From: Oscarella lobularis
Lineage: Eukaryota; Porifera; Homoscleromorpha; Homosclerophorida; Oscarellidae
DNA length: 64,000 bases
Assembly: GCF_947507565.1 (NCBI RefSeq)
Contig: NC_089177.1
Span: 1 to 64,000, forward strand
Direction: 5' to 3'
The translations under genes were made by a program, and so were the position numbers. This document shows positions 1 through 13,806 of the stretch, piece by piece. Numbering within the stretch: the first letter of the stretch is position 1; each line of letters opens with the position of its first letter. The notes under the pieces were generated by a model, which did no database searches, was not told the DNA's origin, and saw only the letters and a program-made list of their open reading frames with translations.

Positions 1-3000
1 AGGACAAATTGTCCCAGGACAAATTGTCCGAGGACAAATTGTCCCCAGGACAAATTGTCCCCAGGACAAATTGTCCCAGGACAAATTGTCCCAGGACAAA
101 TTGTCCCCAGGACAAATTGTCCCAGGACAAATTGTCCTAGGACAATTTGTCCCAGGACAAATTGTCCTAGGACAAATTGTCCCCAGGACAAATTGTCCCC
201 AGGACAAATTGTCCCAGGACAAATTGTCCCAGGACAAATTGTTCCCAGGACAAATTGTCCCAGGACAAATTGTCCCAGGACAAATTGTCCCAGGACAAAT
301 TGTCCCAGGACAAATTGTCCACAGGACAAATTGTCCCAGGACAAATTGTCCCCAGGACAAATTGTCCCCAGGACAAATTGTCCCAGGACAAATTGTCCCA
401 GGACAAATTGTCCCCAGGACAAATTGTCCAAGGACAAATTGTCCTAGGACAAATTGTCCCCAGGACAAATTGTCCCAGGACAAATTGTCCCAGGACAAAT
501 TGTCCCAGGACAAATTGTCATAGGACAAATTGTCCCCAGGACAAATTGTCCCCAGGACAAATTGTCCCAGGAAAAATTGTCCTAGGACAAATTGTCCCCA
601 GGACAAATTGTCCCAGGAAAAATTGTCCCCAGGACAAATTGTCCCCAGGACAAATTGTCCCAGGACAAATTGTCCCAGGACAAATTGTTCCCAGGACAAA
701 TTGTCCCAGGACAAATTGTCCCAGGACAAATTGTCCCAGGACAAATTGTCCCAGGACAAATTGTCCACAGGACAAATTGTCCCAGGACAAATTGTCCCCA
801 GGACAAATTGTCCCCAGGACAAATTGTCCCAGGACAAATTGTCCCAGGACAAATTGTCCCCAGGACAAATTGTCCCAGAACAAATTGTCCTAGGACAAAT
901 TGTCCCCAGGACAAATTGTCCCCAGGACAAATTGTCCCAGGACAAATTGTCCCAGGAAAAATTGTCCCCAGGACAAATTGTCTCAGGACAAATTGTCCCA
1001 GGACAAATTGTCCCAGGACAAATTGTTCCAGGACAAATTGTGCCAGGACAAATTGTCGTAGAACAAATTGTGTCAGGACAAATTGTCCCCAGGACAAATT
1101 GTCCCCAAGACAAATTGTCCCCACGACAAATTGTCCCAGGACAAATTGTCGCAGGACAAATTGTGAAGGACAATTTGTCCCCAGGACAAATTGTCCCCAC
1201 GACAAATTGTCCCCAGGACAAATTGTCCCCAGGACAAATTGTCCCAGGACAAATTGTCCCAGGACAAATTGTGAAGGACAATTTGTCCCCAGGACAAATT
1301 GTCCACAGGACAAATTGTCCCAGGACAAATTGTCCCCAGGACAAATTGTCCAATTGTCCCAGGACAAATTGTCCCAGGACAAATTGTCCCAGGACAAATT
1401 GTCCTAGGACAAATTGTCCCCAGGACAAATTGTCCTGAGGACAAATTGTCCCAGGACAAATTGTCCTAGGACAAATTGTCCCCAGGACAAATTGTCCCTA
1501 GGACAAAGTGTCCCAGGACAAATTGTCCCAGGACAAATTGTCCCAGGACAAATTGTCCCAGGACAAATTGTCCTAGGACAAATTGTCCCCAGGACAAATT
1601 GTCCCCAGGACAAATTGTCCCACGACAAATTGTCCCCAGGACAAATTGTCCCAGGACAAATTGTCCCAGGACAAATTGTCCCAGGACAAATTGTCCTAGG
1701 ACAAATTGTCCCCAGGACAAATTGTCCCCAGGACAAATTGTCCCAGGACAAATTGTCCCAGGACAAATTGTCCCAGGACAAATTGTCCCCAGGACAAATT
1801 GTCCCAGGACAAATTGTCCCAGGACAATTTGTCCCCAGGACAAATTGTCCCAGGACAAATTGTCCCAGGACAAATTGTCCCAGGACAAATTGTCCCAGGA
1901 CAAATTGTGCCAGGACAAATTGTCGTAGGACAAATTGTGTCAGGACAATTTGTCCTGGGGACAAATTGTCCCCAGGACAAATTGTCCCAGGACAAATTGT
2001 CCTAGGACAAATTGTCCCCAGGGCAAATTGTCCCCAGGACAAATTGTCCCAGGACAAATTGTCCCAGGACAAATTGTCCCCAGGACAAATTGTCCCAGGA
2101 CAAATTGTCCTAGGACAAATTGTCCCCAGGACAAATTGTCCCAAGGACAAATTGTCCCAGGACAAATTGTCCTAGGACAAATTGTCCCACGACAAATTGT
2201 CCCAGGACAAATTGTCCCAGGACAAATTGTCCCAGGACAAATTGTCCCCAGGACAAATTGTCCCCAGGACAAATTGTCCCAGGACAAATTGTCCCAGGAC
2301 AAATTGTCCCAGGACAAATTGTCCCAGGACAAATTCTCCTAGGACAAATTGTCCCCAGGACAAATTGTCCCCAGGACAAATTGTCCCAGGACAAATTGTC
2401 CCAGGACAAATTGTCCCAGGACAAATTGTCCCCACGACAAATTGTCCCAGGACAAATTGTCGCAGGACAAATTGTGAAGGACAATTTGTCCCCAGGACAA
2501 ATTGTCCCCACGACAAATTCTCCCAGGACAAATTGTCCCAGGACAAATTGTCCCAGGACAAATTGTCCCCAGGACAAATTGTCCCAGGACAAATTGTCCT
2601 AGAACAAATTGTCCCCAGGACAAATTGTCCCCAGGACAAATTGTCCCAGGACAAATTGTCCCAGGACAAATTGTCCCAGGACAAATTGTCCCAGGACAAA
2701 TTGTGCCAGGACAAATTGTCGTAGGACAAATTGTGTCAGGACAATTTGTCCTGGGGACAAATTGTCCCCAGGACTAATTGTCCCAGGACAAATTGTCCTA
2801 GGACAAATTGTCCCCATGACAAATTGTCCCCAGGACAAATTGTCCCAGGACAAATTGTCCCAGGACAAATTGTCCCCAGGACAAATTGTCCCAGGACAAA
2901 TTGTCCTAGGACAAATTGTCCCCAGGACAAATTATCCCCAGGACAAATTGTCCCAGGACAAATTGTCCTAGGACAAATTGTCCCACGACAAATTGTCCCA

Positions 3001-6000
3001 GGACAAATTGTCCCAGGACAAATTGTCCCAGGACAAATTGTCCCCAGGACAAATTGTCCCCAGGACAAATTGTCCCAGGACAAATTGTCCCAGGACAAAT
3101 TGTCCACAGGACAAATTGTCCCAGGACAAATTGTTTCCAGGACAAATTGTCCCCAGGACAAATTGTCCCAGGACAAATTGTCCTAGGACAAATTGTCCCC
3201 AGGACAAATTCTCCCCAGGACAAATTGTCCCAGGACAAATTGTCCTAGGACAAATTGTCCCCAGGACAAATTGTCCCCAGGACAAATTGTCCCAGGACAA
3301 ATTGTCCCAAGACAAATTGTCCCCAGGACAAATTGTCCCAGGACAAATTGTCCTAGGACAAATTGTCCCCAGGACAAATTGTCCCCAGGACAAATTGTCC
3401 CAGGACAAATTGTCCTAGGACAAATTGTCCCACGAAAAATTGTCCCAGGACAAATTGTCCACAGGACAAATTGTCCCAGGACAAATTGTTTCCAGGACAA
3501 ATTGTCCCCAGGACAAATTGTCCCAGGACAAATTGTCCTAGGACAAATTGTCCCCAGGACAAATTGTCCCCAGGACAAATTGTCCCAGGAAAAATTGTCC
3601 TAGGACAAATTGTCCCAGGACAAATTGTCCACAGGACAAATTGTCCCAGGACAAATTGTTTCCAGGACAAATTGTCCCCAGGACAAATTGTCCCAGGACA
3701 AATTGTCCTAGGACAAATTGTCCCCAGGACAAATTGTCCCCAGGACAAATTGTCCCAGGACAAATTGTCCTAGGACAAATTGTCCCCAGGACAAATTGTC
3801 CCCAGGACAAATTGTCCCAGGACAAATTGTCCCCAGGACAAATTGTCCCCAGGACAAATTGTCCCAGGACAAATTGTCCTAGGACAAATTGTCCCCAGGA
3901 CAAATTGTCCCCAGGACAAATTGTCCCAGGACAAATTGTCCTAGGACAAATTGTCCCACGACAAATTGTCCCAGGACAAATTGTCCCAGGACAAATTGTC
4001 CCAGGACAAATTGTCCCCAGGACAAATTGTCCCCAGGACAAATTGTCCCAGGACAAATTGTCCCAGGACAAATTGTCCACAGGACAAATTGTCCCAGGAC
4101 AAATTGTTTCCAGGACAAATTGTCCCCAGGACAAATTGTCCCAGGACAAATTGTCCTAGGACAAATTGTCCCCAGGACAAATTGTCCCCAGGACAAATTG
4201 TCCCAGGAAAAATTGTCCTAGGACAAATTGTCCCCAGGACAAATTGTCCCCAGGACAAATTGTCCCAGGACAAATTGTCCCAGGACAAATTGTCCCCAGG
4301 ACAAATTGTCCCAGGACAAATTGTCCCAGGACAAATTGTCCCCAGGACAAATTATCCCAGGACAAATTGTCCTAGGACAAATTGTCCCACGACAAATTGT
4401 CCCAGGACAAATTGTCCCAGGACAAATTGTCCCAGGACAAATTGTCCCCAGGACAAATTGTCCCCAGGACAAATTGTCCCAGGACAAATTGTCCCAGGAC
4501 AAATTGTCCACAGGACAAATTGTCCCAGGACAAATTGTTTCCAGGACAAATTGTCCCCAGGACAAATTGTCCCAGGACAAATTGTCCTAGGACAAATTGT
4601 CCCCAGGACAAATTGTCCCCAGGACAAATTGTCCCAGGAAAAATTGTCCTAGGACAAATTGTCCCCAGGACAAATTGTCCCCAGGACAAATTGTCCCAGG
4701 ACAAATTGTCCCAGGACAAATTGTCCCCAGGACAAATTGTCCCAGGACAAATTGTCCCAGGACAAATTGTCCCCAGGACAAATTGTCCCAGGACAAATTG
4801 TCCTAGGACAAATTGTCCCCAGGACAAATTGTCCCAGGACAAATTGTCCCAGGACAAATTGTCCCCAGGACAAATTGTCCCAGGACAAATTGTCCGAGGA
4901 CAAATTGTCCCAGGACAAATTGTTCCAGGACAAATTGTGCCAGGACAAATTGTCGTAGGACAAATTGTGTCAGGACAAATTGTCCCCAGGACAAATTGTC
5001 CCCAAGACAAATTGTCCCCACGACAAATTGTCCCAGGACAAATTGTCCCAGGACAAATTGTGAAGGACAATTTGTCCCCAAGACAAATTGTCCCCACGAC
5101 AAATTGTCCCAAGGACAAATTGTCCCCAGGACAAATTGTCCCAGGACAAATTGTCCCAGAACAAATTGTGAAGGACAATTTGTCCCCAGGACAAATTGTC
5201 CACAGGACAAATTCTCCCAGGACAAATTGTCCCCAGGACAAATTGTCCAATTGTCCCAGGACAAATTGTCCCAGGACAAATTGTCCCAGGACAAATTGTC
5301 CTAGGACAAATTGTCCCCAGGACAAATTGTCCCCAGGACAAATTGTCCCAGGACAAATTGTCCCCAGGACAAATTGTCCCCAGGACAAATTGTCCCCAGG
5401 ACAAATTGTCCCAGGACAAATTGTCCCAGGACAAATTGTCCCAGGACAAATTGTCCCAGGACAAATTGTCCCCAGGACAAATTGTCCCCAGGACAAATTG
5501 TCCCAGGACAAATTGTCCCAGGACAAATTGTCCACAGGACAAATTGTCCCAGGACAAATTGTTTCCAGGACAAATTGTCCCCAGGACAAATTGTCCCAGG
5601 ACAAATTGTCCTAGGACAAATTGTCCCCAGGACAAATTGTCCCCAGGACAAATTGTCCCAGGAAAAATTGTCCTAGGACAAATTGTCCCCAGGACAAATT
5701 GTCCCCAGGACAAATTGTCCCAGGACAAATTGTCCCAGGACAAATTGTCCCCAGGACAAATTGTCCCAGGACAAATTGTCCCAGGACAAATTGTCCCCAG
5801 GACAAATTGTCCCAGGACAAATTGTCCTAGGACAAATTGTCCCCAGGACAAATTGTCCCAGGACAAATTGTCCCAGGACAAATTGTCCCCAGGACAAATT
5901 GTCCCAGGACAAATTGTCCGAGGACAAATTGTCCCAGGACAAATTGTTCCAGGACAAATTGTGCCAGGACAAATTGTCGTAGGACAAATTGTGTCAGGAC

Positions 6001-8729
6001 AAATTGTCCCCAGGACAAATTGTCCCCAAGACAAATTGTCCCCACGACAAATTGTCCCAGGACAAATTGTCCCAGGACAAATTGTGAAGGACAATTTGTC
6101 CCCAAGACAAATTGTCCCCACGACAAATTGTCCCAAGGACAAATTGTCCCCAGGACAAATTGTCCCAGGACAAATTGTCCCAGAACAAATTGTGAAGGAC
6201 AATTTGTCCCCAGGACAAATTGTCCACAGGACAAATTCTCCCAGGACAAATTGTCCCCAGGACAAATTGTCCAATTGTCCCAGGACAAATTGTCCCAGGA
6301 CAAATTGTCCCAGGACAAATTGTCCTAGGACAAATTGTCCCCAGGACAAATTGTCCCCAGGACAAATTGTCCCAGGACAAATTGTCCCCAGGACAAATTG
6401 TCCCCAGGACAAATTGTCCCCAGGACAAATTGTCCCAGGACAAATTGTCCCAGGACAAATTGCGAAGGACAAATTGTTCCAGGACAAATTGTGCCAGGAC
6501 AAATTGTCGTAGGACAAATTGTGTCAGGACAATTGTCCCCAGGACAAATTGTCCCCAAGACAAATTGTCCCCACGACAAATTGTCCCAGGACAAATTGTG
6601 AAGGACAATTTGTCCTCAAGACAAATTGTCCCCACGACAAATTGTCCCAAGGACAAATTGTCCCCAGGACAAATTGTCCGAGGACAAATTGTCCCAGGAC
6701 AAATTGTGAAGGACAATTTGTCCCTAGGACAAATTGTCCACAGGACAAATTCTCCCAGGACAAATTGTCCCCAGGACAAATTGTCCAATTGTCCCAGGAC
6801 AAATTGTCCCAGGACAAATTGTCCCGGGACAAATTGTCCTAGGACAAATTGTCCCCAGGACAAATTGTCCCCAGGACAAATTGTCCCAGGACAAATTGTC
6901 CCCAGGACAAAATTGTCCCCAGGACAAATTGTCCCCAGGACAAATTCTCCCAGGACAAATTGTCCCAGGACAAATTGTCCCAGGACAAATTGCGAAGGAC
7001 AATTTGTCCCGAGGACAAATTGTCCCCACGACAAATTGTCCCCAGGACAAATTGTCCCCAGGACAAATTGTCCAAGGACAAATTGTAGCAGGACAAATTG
7101 TCCCAGGACAAATTGTCCTAGGACAAATTGTCCCCAGGACAAATTGTCCTGGGGACAAATTGTCCCCAGGACAAATTGTCCGAGGACAAATTGTCCCAGG
7201 ACAAATTGTCCCAGGACAAATTGTCCCAGGACAAATTGTCCTAGGACAAATTGTCCCCAGGACAAATTGTCCCTAGGACAAATTATCCCCAGGACAAATT
7301 GTCCCAGGACAAATTGTCCCCAGGACAAATTGTCACAGGACAAATTGTCCCAGGACAAATTGTCCCCAGGACAAATTGTCCCCAGGACAAATTGTCCCCA
7401 GGACAAATTGTCTAAGGACAAATTGTTCCAGGACAAATTGTGCCAGGACAAATTGTCGTAGGACAAATTGTGTCAGGACAAATTGTCCCCAGGACAAATT
7501 GTCCCCAAGACAAATTGTCCCCACGACAAATTGTCCCAGGACAAATTGTCCCAGGACAAATTGTGAAGGACAATTTGTCCTCAAGACAAATTGTCCCCAC
7601 GACAAATTGTCCCAAGGACAAATTGTCCCCAGGACAAATTGTCCGAGGACAAATTGTCCCAGGACAAATTGTGAAGGACAATTTGTCCCCAGGACAAATT
7701 GTCCACAGGACAAATTCTCCCAGGACAAATTGTCCCCAGGACAAATTGTCCAATTGTCCCAGGACAAATTGTCCCAGGACAAATTGTCCCGGGACAAATT
7801 GTCCTAGGACAAATTGTCCCCAGGACAAATTGTCCCCAAGACAAATTGTCCCAGGACAAATTGTCCCCAGGACAAAATTGTCCCCAGGACAAATTGTCCC
7901 CAGGACAAATTGTCCCAGGACAAATTGTCCCAGGACAAATTGTCCCAGGACAAATTGCGAAGGACAATTTGTCCCCAGGACAAATTGTCCCCACGACAAA
8001 TTGTCCCCAGGACAAATTGTCCCCAGGACAAATTGTCCCAGGAATAATTGTAGCAGGACAAATTGTCCCAGGACAAATTGTCCTAGGACAAATTGTCCCC
8101 AGGACAAATTGTCCTGGGGACAAATTGTCCCCAGGACAAATTGTCCGAGGACAAATTGTCCCAGGACAAATTGTCCCAGGACAAATTGTCCCAGGACAAA
8201 TTGTCCTAGGACAAATTGTCCCCAGGACAAATTGTCCCTAGGACAAATTGTCCCCAGGACAAATTGTCCCAGGACAAATTGTCCCCAGGACAAATTGTCA
8301 CAGGACAAATTGTCCCAGGACAAATTGTCCCCAGGACAAATTGTCCCCAGGACAAATTGTCACCAGGACAAATTGTCTAAGGACAAATTGTCCCAGGACA
8401 AATTGTGAAGGACAATTTGTCCCCAGGACAAATTGTCCCCACGACAAATTGTCCCCAGGACAAATTGTCCCCAGGACAAATTGTCCCAGGACAAATTGTC
8501 CCAGGACAAATTGTCCCAGGACAAATTGTCCTAGGACAAATTGTCCCCAGGACAAATTGTCCTAGGACAAATTGTCCCAGGACAAATTGTCCCCAGGACA
8601 AATTGTCCCCAGGACAAATTGTCCCCAGGACAATTTGTCCCAGGACAAATTGTCCCCAGGAAAAATTGTCCGAAGACAAATTGTCCCAGGACAATTTGTC
8701 CTGGGGACAAATTGTACCCAAGACAAATT
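1..8729. repeat. Satellite family A array, block A1 (15/16-bp unit)
   Basis: Tandem array of GGACAAATTGTCC cores joined by spacers CA, CCA or TA, giving 15- or 16-bp units, roughly 550 copies. It starts before the window. The core is an inverted repeat (GGACAA/TTGTCC) around one central A, so orientation is visible only at that base; flipped cores (GGACAATTTGTCC) occur, typically after GTGAA or GTGTCA. Longer-range copies exist inside: about 4590-5600 recurs 1024 bp downstream, about 6720-7440 recurs 965 bp downstream, and 4156-4365 recurs 431 bp downstream. Most frames lack stops because of the unit sequence, so long open frames on both strands are artefacts. The block ends at a junction (GTACCCAAGACAAATTCTGA) that recurs at every A-to-B boundary. 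Confidence 0.97.
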
Positions 8730-11700
8730 CTGAATAAATGCAGAATTAATTCTGAATAAATGCAGAATTAATTTTGAATTAATGCAGAAGAAATGCCGAA
8801 TTTATTCTGAATTAATGAAGAATTTATTCCGAATAAATGTAAAATTTATTCTGAATTAATGCAGAATTTATTCTGAATTAATGGAGAATTTTTTCTGAAT
8901 TAATGCAGAATTTATTCTGCATTAATCTAGAATAATTTCTGCATTAATGCAGAATTAATTCAGAATTATTCAGAATTTAATCTGAATTAATGCAGAATTT
9001 ATTCTGAATTAATTTAGAATTTATTCTGAATTATTGCAGAATTTATTCTGAATTAATGCAGAATTTATTCTGAATAAATGCAGAAGGTATTCTGAATTAA
9101 TGCAGAATTTATTCTGAATTAATGCAGAATTAATTCAGAATTTATTCTGAATTAATGCAGAATTTATTCTGAACTAATGCAGAATTTATTCTGAATTAAT
9201 GCAGAATTTATTCTGAATAAATGCAGAATCAATTCTGAATTAATGCAGAATTAATTCAGAATTTATTCTGAATTAATGCAGAATTTATTCTGAATTAATG
9301 CAGAACTTATTCTGAATAAAAGCAGAATTTATTCTGAATTAATGCAGAATTTATTCGGAACTAATGCCGAATTTATTCTGAATAAATGCAGAATTTATTC
9401 TGAATTAATGCAGAATTTATTCTGAATTAATGCAGAATTTATTCTGAATTAATGCAGAATTTATTCTTAATAAATGTAGCATTTATTCTGAATTAATTCA
9501 GAATTAATTCTGAATTAATGCAGAATTTATTCTGAATTAATGCAGAATTTATTCTGAATAAATGCAGAATTAATTCTGAATTAATGCAGAATAAATGCGA
9601 AATTTATTCTGAATTAATGCAGAATTTATTTTGAATGAATTCAGAATTTATTCTGAATTAATGCAGAATTTATTCTGAATTAATGCAGTATTTATTCTGA
9701 ATAAATGCAGAAGATATTCTGAATTAAAGCAGAATTTATTCTGAATTAATGCAGAATTTATTCTGAATTAATGCAAAATTAATTCTGAATAAATGCAGAA
9801 TTAATTCTGAATTCATGCAGAATTAATTCAGAATTTATTCTGAATAAATGCAGAATTAATTCTGAATTAATGCAGAAAAAATGCGCAATTTATTCTGAAT
9901 TAATGCAGAATTTATTCTGAATTAATGCAGAATTAATTCTGAATAAATACAGAATTAATTCTCAATTAATGCAGAATTTATTCTGAATTAATGCAGAACT
10001 TATTCTGAATTAATGCAGAATTTATTCTGAATAAATGCAGAATTTATTCTGAATTAAAGCAGAATTTATTCTGAATTAATGCAGAATTAATTCAGAATTT
10101 ATTCTGAATTAATGCAGAATTTATTCTGAACTAATGCAGAATTTATTCTGAATTAATACAAAATTAATTCTGAATAAATGCAGAATCAATTCTGAATTAA
10201 TGCAGAATTAATTCAGAATTTATTCTGAATTAATGCAGATATATTCTGAATTAATGCAGAACTTGTTTTGAATAAAAGCAGAATTTATTCTGAATTAATG
10301 CAGAATTTATTCGGAACTAATGTCGAATTTTTTCTGAATTTATTCTGAATTAATGCAGAATTTATTCTGAATTAATGCAGAACTTATTCTGAATTAATGC
10401 AGAATTTATTCTGAATAAATGTAGCATTTATTCTGAATTAATTCAGAATTAATTCTGAATTAATGCAGAATTTATTCTGAATTAATGCAGAATTTATTCT
10501 GAATAAATGCAGAAGTTATTCTGAATTAATGCAGAATTTATCCTGAATTAATGCAGAATTAATTCAGAATTTATTCTGAATTAATGCAGAATTTATTCTG
10601 AATTAATGCAGAATTTATTCTGAATTAATGCAGTATTTATTCTGAATAAATGCAGAAGTTATTCTGAATTAAAGCAGACTTTATTCTGAATTAATGCAGA
10701 ATTTATTCTGAATTAATGCAAAATTAATTCTGAATAAATGCAGAATTATAATTCTGAATTAATGCAGAATTAATTCAGAATTTATTCTGAATAAATGCAG
10801 AATTAATTCTGAATTAATGCAGAAAAAATGCGGAATTTATTCTGAATTAATGCAGAATTTATTCTGAATTAATGCAGAATTAATTCTGAATAAATACAGA
10901 ATTAATTCTGAATTAATACAGAATTAATTCTGAATTAATGCAGAATAAAAGATCGTGAACTTACGTAGACAAGGTGCTTCAGCTTTCTTTTCAACATTCT
11001 ATATTCTTTACGAGAGCTATGCTGCCATGAAGCATCCATGATCGTATGTAAGGTGAAGAAAACGACAGGCGCTCCGTCGTGAGTCGACGATACGTCGGCG
11101 ATCGTTCTAAAAGATCGCTCGTACACCCCGAAACGCCATGACGACGAAAAACTTAGCAATAACCGTTCAGAAAGTGACGGAACACGACAAGAAGTCGATC
11201 AAGAACCTCAAACTCGCTCGCTAAGCGATGCACTTGAGACGAACGACGAGCAGGGCTTTTCGAGTGTAACGCGCGCTAAAACATCGCGAAAAAATCTCAC
11301 ATTCTCTGAATAAACACAGAATTTATTCTGACTTAATGCAGGATTTATTCTGAATTAATTCAGAATTTATTCTGAATTAATTCAGAATTTATACTGAATT
11401 AATGTAGAATTAATGAAGAATTAATGAAGAATTTATTCTGCATTAATTCAGAATAAAATTCAGCATTAATTCAGAATAAAATCTGCATTAATTGAGAATA
11501 AATTCTGCATTAATTCAGAATAAATTCTGCATTAATTGAGAATAAATTCTGCATTAATTCAGAATTAATTCTGAATTAATTCAGATTTTATTCTGAATTA
11601 TTGCAGAATTAATTCTGATAAAATGCAAAATAAATTCAAAATTAATGCAGAATAAATGCGGAATTTATTCTGAATAAATGCAAAATTTATTCTGAATTAA

Positions 11701-11940
11701 TGCAGAATTTATTCTCAATTATTGCAGAATAAATGCGAAATTTATTCTCAATTAATTCAGAATTTATTCTGAAATTATTCTAGATTAATGCAGAATTTAT
11801 TCCGAAATAATGCAGAATTTATTTTCAATTATTGCAGAATTAATTCTGAATAAATGCAGAATTAATTCTTAATTCATGCAGAATAAATCGGGAATTTATT
11901 CTGCATGAATGCAGAATTTATTCTGAATTAACTTAGAATT
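8730..11940. repeat. Satellite family B array, block B1 (11/22-bp AT-rich unit)
   Basis: AT-rich tandem repeat of TTCTGAATTAATGCAGAATTTA and close variants (TTA/TAA exchanges, GCAG/TCAG exchanges). Half-units of 11 bp are near-palindromic about TTAA. A unique 356-bp island sits at 10951-11306. Right of the island, about 11437-11560, the unit runs as its reverse complement (TTCTGCATTAATTCAGAA) before returning to the original sense. The right junction (AACTTAGAATTTCAAGGAAC, 11935 onward) recurs at all five B-to-A boundaries. This is the longest B block. Confidence 0.96.
10951..11306 (-). pseudogene. Captured promoter + first exon of an INO80E-like gene, copy 1 of 5
   Basis: Non-repetitive island inside block B1. 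On the minus strand it holds, in order: a promoter-like element (CGATGTTTTAGCGCGCGTTA, about 11265-11287), a leader containing a short upstream ORF, and an ATG at 11039 opening a 25-codon exon (MDASWQHSSRKEYRM...) that ends at 10965 in a clean splice donor TAC|GTAAGT. The peptide tail EYRMLKRKLKHLVY closely resembles the N-terminal helix of INO80E (KYRNLKRKLKFLIY in the human protein), a subunit of the INO80 chromatin remodeller; that comparison is from memory. Only about 14 bp of intron remain before family B repeats begin, so no further exons follow. It is therefore a 5' fragment, not a complete gene, but it may still be transcribed. Confidence 0.6.
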
Positions 11941-13806
11941 TCAAGGAACAATTGTAGAAGGAAAAATTGCCCCAGGACAAATTGTCCTGGAAACAAATTG
12001 TCCCCAGGAAAAATTGTCCTGGGGACAAATTGTCCAAGGACAAATTGTCCCAGGACAAATTCTCCCAGGACAAATTGTCCCAGGACAAATTGTCCTAGGA
12101 CAAATTGTGAAGGACAATTTGTCCCCAGGACAAATTGTCCCCACGACAAATTGTCCCCAGGACAAATTGTCCCCAGGACAAATTGTCCCTGGACAAATTG
12201 TCCCAGAACAAATTGTGCCAGGAAAAATTGTCCCCAGGACAAATTGTCCCCAGGACAAATTGTCCCCTGGAAAAATTGTCCCCAGGACAAATTGTCCCCA
12301 GGACAAATTGTCCCCTGGAAAAATTGTCCCCAGGACAAATTGTCCCCAGGACAAATTGTCCCAGGACAAATTGTCCTAGGACAAATTGTGCCAGGACAAA
12401 TTGTCCCAAGGACAAATTGTCCCAGGAAAAATTGTCCTAGGACAAATTGTCCCAGGACAAATTGTCCCTGGACAAATTGTCCCCAGGACAAATTGTCCCA
12501 GGACAAATTGTCCCAGGACAAATTGTGCCAGGACAAATTGTCGTAGGACAAATTGTGTCAGGACAATTTGTCCTGGGGACAAATTGTCCCAGGACAAATT
12601 GTCCCAGGACAAATTGTCCTAGGACAAATTGTCCCAGGACAAATTGTCCTAGGACAAATTGTCCCCAGGACAAATTGTCCCCAGGACAAATTGTCCCAGG
12701 ACAAATTGTCCCAGGACAAATTGTCCCCAGGACAAATTGTCCCAGGACAAATTGTCCCCAGGACAAATTGTCCCAGGACAAATTGTCCCAGAACAAATTG
12801 TTCCAGGACAAATTGTGCCAGGACAAATTGTCGTAGGACAAATTGTGTCAGGACAAATTGTCCCCAGGACAAATTGTCCCCAAGACAAATTGTCCCCACG
12901 ACAAATTGTCCCAGGACAAATTGTCCCAGGACAAATTGTGAAGGACAATTTGTCCCCAGGACAAATTGTCCCCACGACAAATTGTCCCCAGGACAAATTG
13001 TCCCCAGGACAAATTGTCCCAGGACAAATTGTCCCAGGACAAATTGTGAAGGACAATTTGTCCCCAGGACAAATTGTCCAAAGACAAAATGTCCCAGGAC
13101 AAATTGCCCCCAGGACAAATTGTCCAATTGTCCCAGGACAAATTGTCCCAGGACAAATTGTCCCAGGACAAATTGTCCTAGGACAAATTGTCCCCAGGAC
13201 AAATTGTCCCCAGGACAAATTGTCCCCAGGACAAATTGTCCCCTGGAAAAATTGTCCCCAGGACAAATTGTCCCCAGGACAAATTGTCCCAGGACAAATT
13301 GTCCTAGGACAAATTGTGCCAGGACAAATTGTCCCAAGGACAAATTGTCCCAGGAAAAATTGTCCTAGGACAAATTGTCCCAGGACAAATTGTCCCAGGA
13401 CAAATTGTCCCCAGGACAAATTGTCCCAGGACAAATTGTCCCAGGACAAATTGTGCCAGGAAAAATTGTCGTAGGACAAATTGCGTCAGGACAATTTGTC
13501 CTGGGGACAAATTGTCCCCAGGACAAATTGTCCCAGGACAAATTGTCCCAGGACAAATTGTCACAGGAAAAATTGTCCCCAGGACAAATTGTCCCAGGAC
13601 AAATTGTCCAAGGACAAATTGTGAAGGACAATTTGTCCCCAGGACAAATTGTCCCCAGGACAAATTGTCCCAGGACAAATTGTCCCCAGGACAAATTGTC
13701 CCCAGGACAAATTGTCCCCAGGACAAATTGTCCCAGGACAAATTGTCGCAAGAAAAATTGTCCCAGGACAATTTGTCCTGGGGACAAATTGTACCCAAGA
13801 CAAATT
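11941..13806. repeat. Satellite family A array, block A2
   Basis: Same 15/16-bp unit as A1. The left edge follows the conserved B-to-A junction. Near the right edge a diagnostic variant GTCGCAAGAAAAATTG (about 13746) is shared with block A4 but not with A1 or A3, one sign of an alternating dimer. Degenerate units (GGAAAAATTG) are frequent in the left third. Confidence 0.96.

Noticed and set aside
1-8729. CRISPR-like regular repeats
   Set aside because: Spacers are 2-3 bp and not unique. This is a tandem satellite in a eukaryotic context.
10935-11159. 74-codon minus-strand frame in the islands taken as a complete small gene
   Set aside because: Its first codon is TTG. Its end reads through a clean splice donor into satellite. 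The ATG-initiated 25-codon exon inside it is the better reading.
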